Positions 33,296-42,230 of a stretch of DNA of 64,000 nt are shown here, in pieces. The position numbers and the translations under genes are program-made. Below the pieces are notes generated by a model. That model saw nothing but the letters and a program-made list of their open reading frames with translations. It had not been told where the DNA came from and made no database searches. Source of the DNA: Bacillus sp. HNG (lineage in GTDB: Bacteria; Bacillota; Bacilli; Bacillales; Bacillaceae_L); contig NZ_QUQV01000002.1 in assembly GCF_003400205.1 (NCBI RefSeq), positions 62,001-126,000 of the forward strand, in the 5' to 3' direction. Numbering within the stretch: the first letter of the stretch is position 1; every line of letters starts with the position of its first letter.

Positions 33296-34342
33296 TTATA
33301 GTACTTCATCCATAAATTCAGCTAATGAATAAAGTGTGTTTCCATTACGACCTGTAGTTGTTTTTGCCGTAACTAAAGATTGTAAAATGGCTTCCTCTGT
33401 CGCATCAGCCGTTGCTAAAAACGCTTGATCCAAGTCATCTTCATGCACTGCTTCAATTTTCTGTAATGTGCCATTGTTCTCATGACTGACTTCATTTGCA
33501 GTTGAAAAACCAATGAAGACATCCCCACTTCCGTTTCCAATAAATGAACCAGTTCTGCTTAATCCCACTGAAGCTCGCTTGATGATACGTTTTAATTGGC
33601 GTGATGTCACAGGTAAATCGGTTGCGATTATTATCATGATGGAGCCTTTGTCGCCATCTGGACTTTTTACAGGAAGCTTGGTTTTGATTAAGGGTCCGAC
33701 ATGGATTCCATTTAATCGGAACTGATCAATTTCCCCAAAGTTTGAGAGCACTAGTATGCCTAGAGTATACGTCCCGTGCGGGTATGTAAGAATGCGTGAT
33801 GACGACCCGATGCCTCCTTTTAATCCAAAACATTTCATACCCGTTCCAGCACCAATGCTACCTTCTTCAAAATGGGTATCGGCGGTTTCGATAGCTTCTC
33901 TAACATGTTCTACCGTGATAGACTGCTTACGAATATTATTTAAAAACATATCATTACATTCCCCGATTACAGGATTAACAGTTCCGGTGGTGTCACCAAT
34001 TTCTTTATTTTGCGCCAAGCTATAGCCGATGAGATGATTAGCAGCCACCCCCACACTCATTGTATTTGTCAGCAAAATGGGTGTTTCAATTGTCCCTAGC
34101 TCATCGATTTGAAGAGTGCCCATCGTCTTACCGAACCCATTCATAGCATATGAAGCAGCAACCACTTTATTGTTAAAAATATTTTGTTCATGGGGTATGA
34201 TGGCCGTAACTCCGGTTTGGATGTCTCCGTTTGAAACCGTAGAGTGCCCCACTTTGACACCTTGTACATCTGTGATTTTATTTAATGGCCCCGTTGGTAA
34301 GGTGCCGATTTGAATCCCATAATCTCGTAATCTTTTTTGCAT
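33296..34342 (-). CDS. P1/S58-family peptidase (DmpA/BapA-like)
   Basis: A 348-residue self-processing N-terminal nucleophile aminopeptidase. The cleavage site is in KGGIGSSSR, so the serine after the glycine becomes the nucleophile and new N-terminus of the beta chain. TNTMSVG and GSIGAGTGMKCFG match DmpA-type enzymes that act on D- or beta-amino peptides. A link to the pyrimidine locus 5 kb away (beta-alanine peptides) is speculation. Start at 34342. Confidence 0.86.
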   Translation of the reverse strand: MQKRLRDYGIQIGTLPTGPLNKITDVQGVKVGHSTVSNGDIQTGVTAIIPHEQNIFNNKVVAASYAMNGFGKTMGTLQIDELGTIETPILLTNTMSVGVAANHLIGYSLAQNKEIGDTTGTVNPVIGECNDMFLNNIRKQSITVEHVREAIETADTHFEEGSIGAGTGMKCFGLKGGIGSSSRILTYPHGTYTLGILVLSNFGEIDQFRLNGIHVGPLIKTKLPVKSPDGDKGSIMIIIATDLPVTSRQLKRIIKRASVGLSRTGSFIGNGSGDVFIGFSTANEVSHENNGTLQKIEAVHEDDLDQAFLATADATEEAILQSLVTAKTTTGRNGNTLYSLAEFMDEVL

Positions 34343-34610
34343 GTTTGATAAGCCCTTTCTGATTTGGTGTTTGTTATAAGTATAGGCTAGATAAATGAGG
34401 TTGAGTATAAGTTGGGAGAATATTTGTTAATTTAAAGAAAAGATTTTTGTTTTGGGGTGTTGCAAAACTTTGTTTAAAACACTTTCCGGATCTGCACCTT
34501 CTAGTTTTATCCAAACAAACACCCCTCCCCAATCCAATAAGTTGAAATCTTCTGTAAAGGTCAATTAAAATAAAACTATCATACTTACAAATGAGGAGGG
34601 ACAACTAAAT
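34343..34610. other. Intergenic region between divergent genes
   Basis: Holds promoters of the P1 peptidase and the YogA-like gene. GGGGTGTT (about 34454) can pair with AACACCCC (about 34526) across some 70 bases; meaning unknown. No coding sequence with a ribosome site seen. Confidence 0.35.
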
Positions 34611-35606
34611 ATGAAAGCGTTTGTACATTATAAAGTGCCTGGAATGGATGGAACATCCTATTCAGATATTGAGGAAGTAGAACCAAAAGCCGGAGAAGTG
34701 AAGGTCAAACTAAAAAGTGCAGGCCTCAATCACCGGGATTTATTTATTTTACATAGACATAAAGAGACTGAGCCACCTCTAGTAATTGGATCAGATGGAG
34801 CTGGGGTTGTTGAGAAAGTGGGTCCTGGTGTCGAGAGCGTTAAGGTTGGGGATGAAGTGATTATCAATCCTTCATTAGGCTGGAAAGAAAAAAGTGACGC
34901 ACCTCCTGAAGGTCATGAGATTCTTGGATTACCTGACCACGGAACATTCGCTGAAAAAATTACAATTTCTGCAGAAAATGTCGGTCCAAAGCCTACACAT
35001 TTATCATGGGATGAAGCTGGCGTACTTTCACTTGCGGCTATGACTGCTTATCGTGCGTTATTCACTCGAGCACAAATAACAGAAACCGATACCGTGCTTT
35101 TACCAGGAATCGGCAGTGGCGCAGTTACGTTCCTCTTACTTTTTGCAAAGGCTGTTGGGGCTCGGGTCATTGTTACCTCACGCTCAGAAGCTAAGCTTAA
35201 GCGTGCACTCGAATTAGGTGCGGATGTTGCGATTGACAGTAATAGTGACTGGAATGAAGCACTTAATGGTGAAAAAGTGGATATTGTAGTTGAAACAGTT
35301 GGAGCAGCTACCTTCCATAAATCCCTTGGACAACTCCGAAAAGGTGGAAAAATGATCACATTTGGGGCTTCTGCAGGTGATACGGTGGACTTCAATCTAC
35401 GTGAATTTTTCTATGGCCAGTATACGTTACTTGGGTCCACGATGGCGAGCACAGAAGAATTCAATGAAATGCTTCACTTTGTGAATGAACATAAAATCAA
35501 ACCAGTCCTCGATAAAGTGTTCCCTCTCGAAGATGCGGCCAAAGCATTGCAACGGATTGATGAGGCAGAACAGTTCGGAAAAATTGCGATTAAAATTGAA
35601 GAGTAA
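34611..35606 (+). CDS. Zinc-type alcohol dehydrogenase-like oxidoreductase, YogA-like
   Basis: A 331-residue medium-chain dehydrogenase/quinone-oxidoreductase-like protein. The N-terminal GroES-like domain has LNHRDLFILH and VIGSDGAGVVE, and the Rossmann region has LLPGIGSGAVTFLLLFAKAVGA. The usual catalytic zinc Cys and His are absent (NHRDLF in place of CHTD), so it is probably a zinc-free NADPH reductase like B. subtilis YogA. Starts behind GAGGAGG and has a terminator. The substrate is unknown. Confidence 0.86.
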   Translation: MKAFVHYKVPGMDGTSYSDIEEVEPKAGEVKVKLKSAGLNHRDLFILHRHKETEPPLVIGSDGAGVVEKVGPGVESVKVGDEVIINPSLGWKEKSDAPPEGHEILGLPDHGTFAEKITISAENVGPKPTHLSWDEAGVLSLAAMTAYRALFTRAQITETDTVLLPGIGSGAVTFLLLFAKAVGARVIVTSRSEAKLKRALELGADVAIDSNSDWNEALNGEKVDIVVETVGAATFHKSLGQLRKGGKMITFGASAGDTVDFNLREFFYGQYTLLGSTMASTEEFNEMLHFVNEHKIKPVLDKVFPLEDAAKALQRIDEAEQFGKIAIKIEE

Positions 35607-35610
35607 CCAA

Positions 35611-35643
35611 AACTGCACCCCATCTGAGGGTGCAGTTTTTCAT
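35611..35643 (+). terminator. Terminator between convergent genes
   Basis: AAACTGCACCC pairs with GGGTGCAGTTT, followed by TTTC; the minus-strand version also has a T run. Confidence 0.87.
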
Positions 35644-36383
35644 GAAAAATAGGTCACCAATTTCTGTTTCATTTGTTCTTTATTCTCAGCAAATTGACGA
35701 TGACGATGTCCGTTTCCTCCTGATGTATGGGGGAAACCATATAATACGGAATCGGGTGATACATAGCCATTTTCCACAAGAAAGTCCAACACAGCGGTCA
35801 CATTCACCCCTAAAGGGATAATGAGTGGATTTTGAAGACTCTTTAATTCTTCTACAAAACATTCCACCACATACTTCTTTAATACATCTGTTTTTAACAT
35901 TTTCGGCGTCGAACCACTGTAATTTTTTCCTTTATAAAACACAGGATATGTAATCACAGAACTTGTTTGAACGAGATGACTTGCCGTTGAAAACAGCTCA
36001 CTTGTAGATGCAATGTCTAAATGGGAGTGCAACCCCAGCTCGTCCAACATTTGAATTAAGTTCTTCCTCATCGGTCCTTCAAAACTCGAGTTTTTCTTGA
36101 CCTGATGAAGAAGTTGTTCATCGGTTAGACCCTTATTGGTTGGATCGAGAATCGTTGAATAGGAGCGTTTCATCTGATGCATGCCTGGTGTGATACCGAC
36201 AATCAAAACCTTCGCGGCTTCATTCACGTATTCAAACGGAGCAAAATAGATTTCTAGGTTTTTCTTTTCGTCCCTTTCCAACAAAAATGTCTCATTTTTC
36301 AAGTCCTCTTCTATATAGTCCACTGGCAATGACAATATTTTATTTTTATATGTATCAAATTTTGAATAAGGTGCGATTGCCAC
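35640..36383 (-). CDS. Uracil-DNA glycosylase superfamily protein
   Basis: A 247-residue protein with UDG-superfamily signatures: LIVGITPGMHQM (catalytic-loop region) and GFPHTSGGNGHR (the HPSGxN-like loop). The length exceeds family 4 UDGs, and there are no Cys ligands for an iron-sulfur cluster, so it is closest to a uncharacterised UDG group. It may excise damaged bases, but activity is unproven. The upstream gene kynU ends in a hairpin, so it may be transcribed separately. Confidence 0.72.
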   Translation of the reverse strand: MAIAPYSKFDTYKNKILSLPVDYIEEDLKNETFLLERDEKKNLEIYFAPFEYVNEAAKVLIVGITPGMHQMKRSYSTILDPTNKGLTDEQLLHQVKKNSSFEGPMRKNLIQMLDELGLHSHLDIASTSELFSTASHLVQTSSVITYPVFYKGKNYSGSTPKMLKTDVLKKYVVECFVEELKSLQNPLIIPLGVNVTAVLDFLVENGYVSPDSVLYGFPHTSGGNGHRHRQFAENKEQMKQKLVTYFS

Positions 36384-36403
36384 AGAATTCCCTCCCTTAA
36401 GAT

Positions 36404-36433
36404 GTAAAAGGTATACCGAAATTGGTATACCTT
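36404..36433 (-). terminator. Terminator of kynU
   Basis: AAGGTATACC (36408-36417) pairs with GGTATACCTT (36424-36433); a short T run follows. The stem includes the kynU stop codon. Confidence 0.7.
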
Positions 36434-37697
36434 AAGCTACTACGTCCCGTTCATTTTTATATTTTTCGTATTGCTTTTCTTCCATTATAGTTTTTAACAT
36501 TTGAACGACATTCCAAACATCCTCAAAAGAATTATAGAGAGGAACGGGTGCAAGTCGAATCATATTTGGAGCGCGAAAGTCAGGAATGATTCCATTTTCT
36601 TTTAAAGCCTTGCAAATTCGTGCTGCTTCATTATGCTCTAGACCTACATGGCCTCCCCTTACAGATTCCTCACGTGGTGTGCCGATCGTAAATCCCATGC
36701 CAACAAGTTCTGTATCGATTAGCTCTATTAAAAAATTCGTCAATAAAAGAGATTTCGTTCGGATATGTTCAATCCCTGCCTCAGCAAACATGTTAAGTGA
36801 ACCAAGGAGCGGAGCCAAACTCAGCACATGTGGTGTTCCGATTTGAAACGCACCAGCACTTTCCGCAGGGGTAAACGTATGCTCCATGTCAAATTGCTTT
36901 TCTTTATTGGACCCAAACCAACCCGCAAGACCTGGTCGTACTCCAAAATGTTTGCGATTCACATACAAACCGGCAACTGCCCCTGGCCCTCCATTGAGAT
37001 GCTTGTAATTGCACCAAAACGCAAAGTCCACATCCCATTCGGAAAAAGAATGAGGGATTGCACCGACTGAATGGCAGCCATCAAACCCGATTAATATTCC
37101 GCGTTTATGGGCTTCATTCGTTAAGCGCTCCATATCTAAGATTTGACCACTGCGATACAAGATTGATGGTAAAACTACTAAGGCAACTTCGTCCGTCATT
37201 GCATCTATGATATCCTCTTCAGCCAAATAACGACCGTCACGGCTTTTAACACGAACTAATTGTTCTTCTGGATTAAATCCGTGAATCCGAACCTGGCTTT
37301 GCAAGGCATAAATATCGGAAGGAAAATTCAATTCATCCGCTACAATCTTTGCTCGTTTCCCTTTTGGCTGATAAAAAGTAGAAACTAATTGATGCAGATT
37401 AACAGTCGTTGAGCCCGTGATAATTACTTCCTCAGGTGAAGCGCCAACAAGCGGAGCCAGTAGTTCACTTGCTTTTTCTGACATATAAAACCACGGCTGC
37501 CTCCCTTGTGTCCAGCCATCGATCCCAAATTCTTTCCAGTCTTCCAATGAATCTAGCAAAGATTGTTCCGCCCGCTTTGATAATAGACCGAGCGAGTTCC
37601 CGTCCATATAATTGGTATTTGCTTGTAGATAAAATTCTTCTCGAAACTTGGCGAGCGGATCTTCCCTATCTAGTTTCCTAGCTTGCTCTAAAAACAT
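36432..37697 (-). CDS. kynU: Kynureninase
   Basis: PLP-dependent cleavage of kynurenine to anthranilate and alanine in tryptophan catabolism. It has 421 residues. The PLP Lys is in [13 protein letters not shown] (about residue 230), with GFDGCHSVG carrying the cofactor-binding Asp. N-terminal YMDGNSLG is the family signature. No kynA or kynB accompanies it; instead an Eis-like acetyltransferase gene lies 11 bases upstream on the same strand, so the two form an operon. Confidence 0.93.
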   Translation of the reverse strand: MFLEQARKLDREDPLAKFREEFYLQANTNYMDGNSLGLLSKRAEQSLLDSLEDWKEFGIDGWTQGRQPWFYMSEKASELLAPLVGASPEEVIITGSTTVNLHQLVSTFYQPKGKRAKIVADELNFPSDIYALQSQVRIHGFNPEEQLVRVKSRDGRYLAEEDIIDAMTDEVALVVLPSILYRSGQILDMERLTNEAHKRGILIGFDGCHSVGAIPHSFSEWDVDFAFWCNYKHLNGGPGAVAGLYVNRKHFGVRPGLAGWFGSNKEKQFDMEHTFTPAESAGAFQIGTPHVLSLAPLLGSLNMFAEAGIEHIRTKSLLLTNFLIELIDTELVGMGFTIGTPREESVRGGHVGLEHNEAARICKALKENGIIPDFRAPNMIRLAPVPLYNSFEDVWNVVQMLKTIMEEKQYEKYKNERDVVA

Positions 37698-37708
37698 GGA
37701 TTTCCTCC

Positions 37709-38854
37709 TTAAAAGAAATCGTACATGTAGGCATCGCGGTTCGGAATCATTTTTTCAAAAGCTTCTATATCCTGGTCAGCTCCCTCAATCATTCCAGCCG
37801 CTAATAATTCAGTTGGACGCTTGTGACCAAAAAGTGCCACTGATAATGCATTGATAGACAACTTTAGTGCACCTTCTGTTGCATTCACAACACGAACCTC
37901 ACCCTCTTTTACAAGGAATGTTTTTTCATTCCAAGATGCAAAAGGGTCAGAAATCTGAAGCCTCAATGTCTCGTTTCCAGCAAATTTATATTCTTTTAAA
38001 AATGACTCAACATCGACAATGCGAACCATAAAATATGGTAAAACCTCTCGTTTTACTGTTTTTTGTTTCTTCAATGCAAAAAACAATGGTTCTTTTTCAT
38101 ACGTAATCATTTCGAGTTCAGATATCATGGAGTCATGTTGACATATAAAATTCCACAAGCCACGACGTGCTTCAAAATCGATGGCAACAAACTCCTCAAC
38201 AGTCATCTTGTTGTCCTTGGATTCATATAGGATATACCCAATTGGCTGTTCAGAGGCATCATAGTAAATCGCAATATGTAGGTCATCAACCACACTCTTC
38301 CACCATTCATCCTCACGAACTAGCATTCCAGAAAACTGTGACCCATATTGACGATATATCATCTTAAGTTCATCTAAATTCACATTTTCAAAGAGATACC
38401 GCTTCACCGAACCCTCTACTGGCTTAAGCATAACTAAATCAGATCGCTGGAAAACCGTTTTTAAGCGATTACTGAAAAGCTCCCACCCATATTTTCGATA
38501 AAAAGAAACATCAAATGGATGCAGCATCGACACGGTAAACCCTTGTTTCTTCATTGTGTCAAGCGCATATGTAAGTAATTCCTTTACATAGCCTCTCCTG
38601 CGGTATTCCGGATATGTCGCTACACCTGCAATTCCGCCCATTTTAAAAGACTGTTCTCCCACATATGTAGTAAGTGGAATGAGATGAAACTTTGCAGCTA
38701 ACAATGTATTTTCATAGATTCCATATATTTGATGCTTTTTAAGCTTCTTGAAGATAGCTTCTTGCTGTTCTTCAGAGACTTTATACTGAAAGGCGTACTC
38801 CGATAAACGAACGGAATCCATAAATCGATCTTCTGTCATTCTCTCGATTGCCAT
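37709..38854 (-). CDS. GNAT N-acetyltransferase, Eis-like
   Basis: A 381-residue protein, start taken as the ATG at 38854 (a GGAG site is 11 bases off; a reading to 38887 is less likely). The N-terminal GNAT domain has the acetyl-CoA loop [16 protein letters not shown] (about 79-94). A second GNAT-like domain and a C-terminal sterol-carrier-like domain give the Eis architecture. Eis-type enzymes acetylate aminoglycosides, polyamines or lysines; the substrate here is unknown. Co-operonic with kynU. Confidence 0.85.
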   Translation of the reverse strand: MAIERMTEDRFMDSVRLSEYAFQYKVSEEQQEAIFKKLKKHQIYGIYENTLLAAKFHLIPLTTYVGEQSFKMGGIAGVATYPEYRRRGYVKELLTYALDTMKKQGFTVSMLHPFDVSFYRKYGWELFSNRLKTVFQRSDLVMLKPVEGSVKRYLFENVNLDELKMIYRQYGSQFSGMLVREDEWWKSVVDDLHIAIYYDASEQPIGYILYESKDNKMTVEEFVAIDFEARRGLWNFICQHDSMISELEMITYEKEPLFFALKKQKTVKREVLPYFMVRIVDVESFLKEYKFAGNETLRLQISDPFASWNEKTFLVKEGEVRVVNATEGALKLSINALSVALFGHKRPTELLAAGMIEGADQDIEAFEKMIPNRDAYMYDFF

Positions 38855-38901
38855 AATTCTACAACTCCAATATATGTAATTATTCAAAAGTCTACTTATA
38901 T

Positions 38902-39102
38902 TTACTCACAACTAACATCTGTTAGACTAAAAATATGTTTTGTTTCAAATACGACTGTTCCACCGTTATCCATACATGCTTCTGCTAGATTCATGTTTAT
39001 TTTATGGTTATCCCTGATTTCTAGTATCCTCAAAACCCCAAAAGTTACTATTAGAAGACTGCCAATAATGGCAATGAGGAGATTTCTCCTACTTTTACTC
39101 AT
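38902..39102 (-). CDS. Small membrane-anchored hypothetical protein (66 aa)
   Basis: Starts at the ATG at 39102 behind AAGGAGGGG. A basic N-terminus (SKSRRN), one membrane helix (about 6-26) and an extracytoplasmic tail with two Cys (EACMDNGG and DVSCE), likely forming a disulfide. No recognised family. Confidence 0.6.
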   Translation of the reverse strand: MSKSRRNLLIAIIGSLLIVTFGVLRILEIRDNHKINMNLAEACMDNGGTVVFETKHIFSLTDVSCE

Positions 39103-39250
39103 TCCATCACCCCTCCTTAAGGGTAACACAATTACCACATTTTTCAATTTCTCAGAAAAAATTTTACGCAGTTTTTGTAAAAAGTTTTTTGTGGATTTTT
39201 CATTTCATCCGATGTATGATAGTAACATTAACAATGGGGAGATGGTAAAA

Positions 39251-39568
39251 ATGAGGAAGCAATTAGTCTTTGCCATCATTATGTTTGTAGCCATTATGTC
39301 TTTTTCAGCTACAATTGCACACTCCCATGCGTTTAAATCATCAGACATTCAAGAGAATACGGTAACGATTAGTGGAGTTTCGTATGATAATCTTACTTTT
39401 AATGATGATGGTAAACTAAAGATTTCTTGGGTGCTTTTTTCGATCACATCCATATTACTCGTCCTTCAAGGGATGTTAAAGAATATCGATGTGAACCAAT
39501 CGATTCGAAAACTCACATGGATGACGCCCATTTTTTATCAATCGAATTATGTGGTGAAGGCCCTTTGA
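39251..39568 (+). CDS. Hypothetical membrane protein (105 aa)
   Basis: The start is the ATG at 39251 behind GGGGAG. A signal-like hydrophobic N-terminus (about 4-22, ending AHSHA) is followed by a short beta-rich stretch, a second membrane helix (about 56-75) and a basic end. It is followed by a hairpin and another tiny gene with a strong ribosome site, so they form a small operon. Unknown function. Confidence 0.6.
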   Translation: MRKQLVFAIIMFVAIMSFSATIAHSHAFKSSDIQENTVTISGVSYDNLTFNDDGKLKISWVLFSITSILLVLQGMLKNIDVNQSIRKLTWMTPIFYQSNYVVKAL

Positions 39569-39591
39569 TTTTTTAAACTTTAAAAATCAAG
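39566..39591 (+). repeat. Intercistronic hairpin
   Basis: TTGATTTTTTAAA faces TTTAAAAATCAA just before the ribosome site of the next small gene; it may tune read-through. Confidence 0.45.
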
Positions 39592-39604
39592 GAGGAGAAA
39601 AAAT

Positions 39605-39718
39605 ATGTGGTTTCGATTTATTATGATTGGATTATGTTCGTTAACGGTGACAAGCCTATTCATTTTCCAAGGAATTGAAATAACCCAGGCATTTAAAGAC
39701 TTTTTTACAAATAAATAA
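39605..39718 (+). CDS. 37-residue single-helix membrane protein
   Basis: Starts at the ATG at 39605 directly behind AAGGAGGAG. One membrane helix (about 3-22) and a short polar tail ending KDFFTNK. The near-ideal ribosome site, small operon and terminator right after the stop make it credible. No family recognised. Confidence 0.6.
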   Translation: MWFRFIMIGLCSLTVTSLFIFQGIEITQAFKDFFTNK

Positions 39719-39723
39719 TGAAG

Positions 39724-39768
39724 AAAAACGAATGTAGAGCTAGGTTCTACATTCGTTTTTTATTTTTA
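39724..39768 (+). terminator. Terminator of the small-protein operon
   Basis: AAAACGAATGTAGA pairs with TCTACATTCGTTTT, followed by TTATTTTT; it also serves the converging pyrimidine operon. Confidence 0.9.
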
Positions 39769-41016
39769 TTCTTGTGCCATTTTTACGGTAGTGCGATACA
39801 AAAGTTCAGTTCCAAGTGAGATATCCTCAAAAGTTGAAAATTCCTTTGGATTATGGCTGATTCCATCCTTACATCGAACAAAAATCATCCCGTAATCACA
39901 TTCATAGGACATCGCTAGTGAATCATGAAAAGGACCACTCATGAGCTCCATTGGCTCCAATCCGATATTCTGCATCTCATTACGCATGATTTCTTTAATC
40001 CACTCCGCGCAATAACGAGGTTCACTATTCGTATCCTCGGTAATTTTACAAAGGAGTTGATGTTCCTCGGTAATTTCTTTAATTTTACTACGTAATTGGG
40101 CTTCAAGCCGGTGACGTCTATTTATGTCAATATCTCTCAAGTCCACCGTAAAGCTTACTTTTTCAGGGATGATGTTTCGTGAATCTGGGAAAACTCGCAA
40201 GCTTCCAACGGTACCAACAGTTGGAGCACCAGGTTCTTGGCTTGCGATTTCATTTAGAGCAACGATAATCTTAGCTGCACCAACAAGTGCATCCTTCCTC
40301 ATCGGCATCGGAACGGATCCAGCATGCCCTGCAAAGCCCTCAAACTCAACAGTTAACCACAATGGACCTGAAATCCCACTTACAATTCCAATCGGTTTAT
40401 TCATGCTTTCTAAAACGGGTCCTTGCTCAATATGCATCTCAAGGAATGCCCCAATACTTCCTTTTGGGTATTCTGATTCTTTAAATTTTGATGGATCACA
40501 TCCAAACTCAATAAGAGCCTCTCTTCTGGTTACACCATCTTTATCCTTCCGTTCTAACTCCCCTTCTTCAAGCTGCCCTAGGATTCCCCTAACTCCAAAT
40601 AACCCTTTATTAAAACGGCATCCCTCCTCGTCAGAAAAAGCAATGACCTCCATGGGTTGGTTTGGAACAATCTGATTTTCTTTCATCGTTTGAATAACCT
40701 CAATGGCACCTAATACACCTATCGCTCCGTCAAACCTTCCACCATAGGGCTGGGAATCAATATGAGACCCTAGCATTAAAATGGGTTCGTCTGGATTTTT
40801 CCCTTCCAATCGACCAATTAAGTTTCCAAAATGATCGATTCTAGCACTTAACCCCGCTTCCTCCATCCAACCTTTCACCGTTTCGACGGCTTGACGGTCT
40901 TCCTTAGAAAGTGTGAGGCGGCACACTCCTGTTTCACCAATTTTCCCTATTTTCGATAAAGCTGTTATTCTTTCTTCAAGCCGTTCCTTATTAATGGTTA
41001 GTGTTTGGACATTCAT
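39766..41016 (-). CDS. M20-family N-carbamoyl amino acid amidohydrolase (probable beta-ureidopropionase)
   Basis: A 416-residue zinc amidohydrolase of the hydantoinase/carbamoylase group. Metal ligands are in LGSHIDSQ, GGRFDGAIGV, FSDEEGCRF, MHIEQGP and a C-terminal GPFHDS. The family includes allantoate amidohydrolase, L-carbamoylases and beta-ureidopropionase; sequence alone does not separate them. Its place with PreA/PreT and dihydropyrimidinase points to hydrolysis of N-carbamoyl-beta-alanine (PydC step). Last gene of the catabolic operon, 18 bases after ald. Confidence 0.86.
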   Translation of the reverse strand: MNVQTLTINKERLEERITALSKIGKIGETGVCRLTLSKEDRQAVETVKGWMEEAGLSARIDHFGNLIGRLEGKNPDEPILMLGSHIDSQPYGGRFDGAIGVLGAIEVIQTMKENQIVPNQPMEVIAFSDEEGCRFNKGLFGVRGILGQLEEGELERKDKDGVTRREALIEFGCDPSKFKESEYPKGSIGAFLEMHIEQGPVLESMNKPIGIVSGISGPLWLTVEFEGFAGHAGSVPMPMRKDALVGAAKIIVALNEIASQEPGAPTVGTVGSLRVFPDSRNIIPEKVSFTVDLRDIDINRRHRLEAQLRSKIKEITEEHQLLCKITEDTNSEPRYCAEWIKEIMRNEMQNIGLEPMELMSGPFHDSLAMSYECDYGMIFVRCKDGISHNPKEFSTFEDISLGTELLYRTTVKMAQE

Positions 41017-41034
41017 AGCATCAGCCTCCTATTT

Positions 41035-42141
41035 TTAAATAGTTACATACGGTAGATTATGTGCTTTGGCAACTCCTTCGTAAACGATCTTTCCTGCAAT
41101 CACATTTAGACCCTTTTGTAAGGATCTATTTTCTGCGAAAGCCCGCTCATAGCCTTTATTCGCAATCTGTAGGATATAAGGAACTGTTACATTCGTGAGT
41201 GCCATTGTGGACGTTCTTGGGACAGCGCCAGGCATATTTCCAACTGCGTAATGAACGATTCCATGTTTCGTATATGTAGGATTTGCATGTGTTGTCACAT
41301 GTGTTGCTGTTTCAAATATTCCTCCCTGATCAATAGCAACATCCACAATGACTGAGCCTTCCTCCATTAAGCGAACCATTTCAGTAGTCACTAGCTTTGG
41401 TGCTTTAGCACCTGGGATCAATACAGCACCAATCACAAGGTCTGATTCAGCTACCGCTTGGCCAATCGTATAAGGATTAGACATGAGGGTCGTAATCGAA
41501 TTTCCAAAAATATCATCTAATTCTCGTAATCTTGTTGGACTGACATCCAAAATCGAAACTTGTGCACCAAGTCCTACTGCTATTTTTGCAGCGTTCATTC
41601 CAACGACCCCACCACCGATAATAGTTACTTTCCCTCGGCTTACTCCAGGAACGCCACCAAGAAGAACTCCTTTACCGCCTTTTGTTTTTTCAAGAAAGGA
41701 AGCACCGATTTGTGTAGCCATTCGACCCGCTACCTCACTCATTGGGGTAAGTAAAGGAAGACTTCGATCCTCTAATTGAACGGTTTCATAGGCAATGGCC
41801 ACAACATTCTTTTGCATCAAGGCTTGTGTCAGTTCTCGATCAGCAGCCAGATGCAAATACGTAAATAAAATGAGTCCGTCATAAAAGTATGGATATTCCT
41901 CTTGAATTGGTTCTTTTACCTTTATTACCATATCGCAAGCCCATGCGTCAGCAGCCGATTGGACAATCGTTGCTCCAGCTTCCATATAGAGCTCATCGAA
42001 GAATCCAGAGTTCTTGCCCGCGCCTGTTTCGATAAAAACCGCGTGATTATGTTGAACCAGTTGTGAGACACCAGCAGGAGTCAGGGCTACACGATTTTCA
42101 TTATTCTTTATTTCCTTAGGTACTCCAATCCTCATCCCCAT
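41035..42141 (-). CDS. ald: Alanine dehydrogenase
   Basis: NAD-dependent interconversion of alanine and pyruvate plus ammonia. It has 368 residues and starts at 42141 behind an AAAGGTGG-type site. N-terminal [22 protein letters not shown] is the family signature; the Rossmann motif is [18 protein letters not shown] (about 175). It is placed between the aminotransferase and the amidohydrolase, so it could turn the alanine formed by transamination back into pyruvate. Confidence 0.95.
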   Translation of the reverse strand: MGMRIGVPKEIKNNENRVALTPAGVSQLVQHNHAVFIETGAGKNSGFFDELYMEAGATIVQSAADAWACDMVIKVKEPIQEEYPYFYDGLILFTYLHLAADRELTQALMQKNVVAIAYETVQLEDRSLPLLTPMSEVAGRMATQIGASFLEKTKGGKGVLLGGVPGVSRGKVTIIGGGVVGMNAAKIAVGLGAQVSILDVSPTRLRELDDIFGNSITTLMSNPYTIGQAVAESDLVIGAVLIPGAKAPKLVTTEMVRLMEEGSVIVDVAIDQGGIFETATHVTTHANPTYTKHGIVHYAVGNMPGAVPRTSTMALTNVTVPYILQIANKGYERAFAENRSLQKGLNVIAGKIVYEGVAKAHNLPYVTI

Positions 42142-42230
42142 CCACCTTTCTCATTCCATTTTCTTAGGACAAACACACCCGTAATCTATGAGAATAACAA
42201 ATAGATTACGAGTGTTGGTTGCATTTCTCT

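Noticed and set aside
34374-34604. 76-codon frame in the divergent promoter region of the YogA-like gene
   Set aside because: No ribosome site; composition unlike real proteins; spans both promoters.
40124-40675. 183-codon frame opposite the M20 amidohydrolase
   Set aside because: Antisense shadow with no domain or start site; the minus-strand gene has full catalytic motifs.
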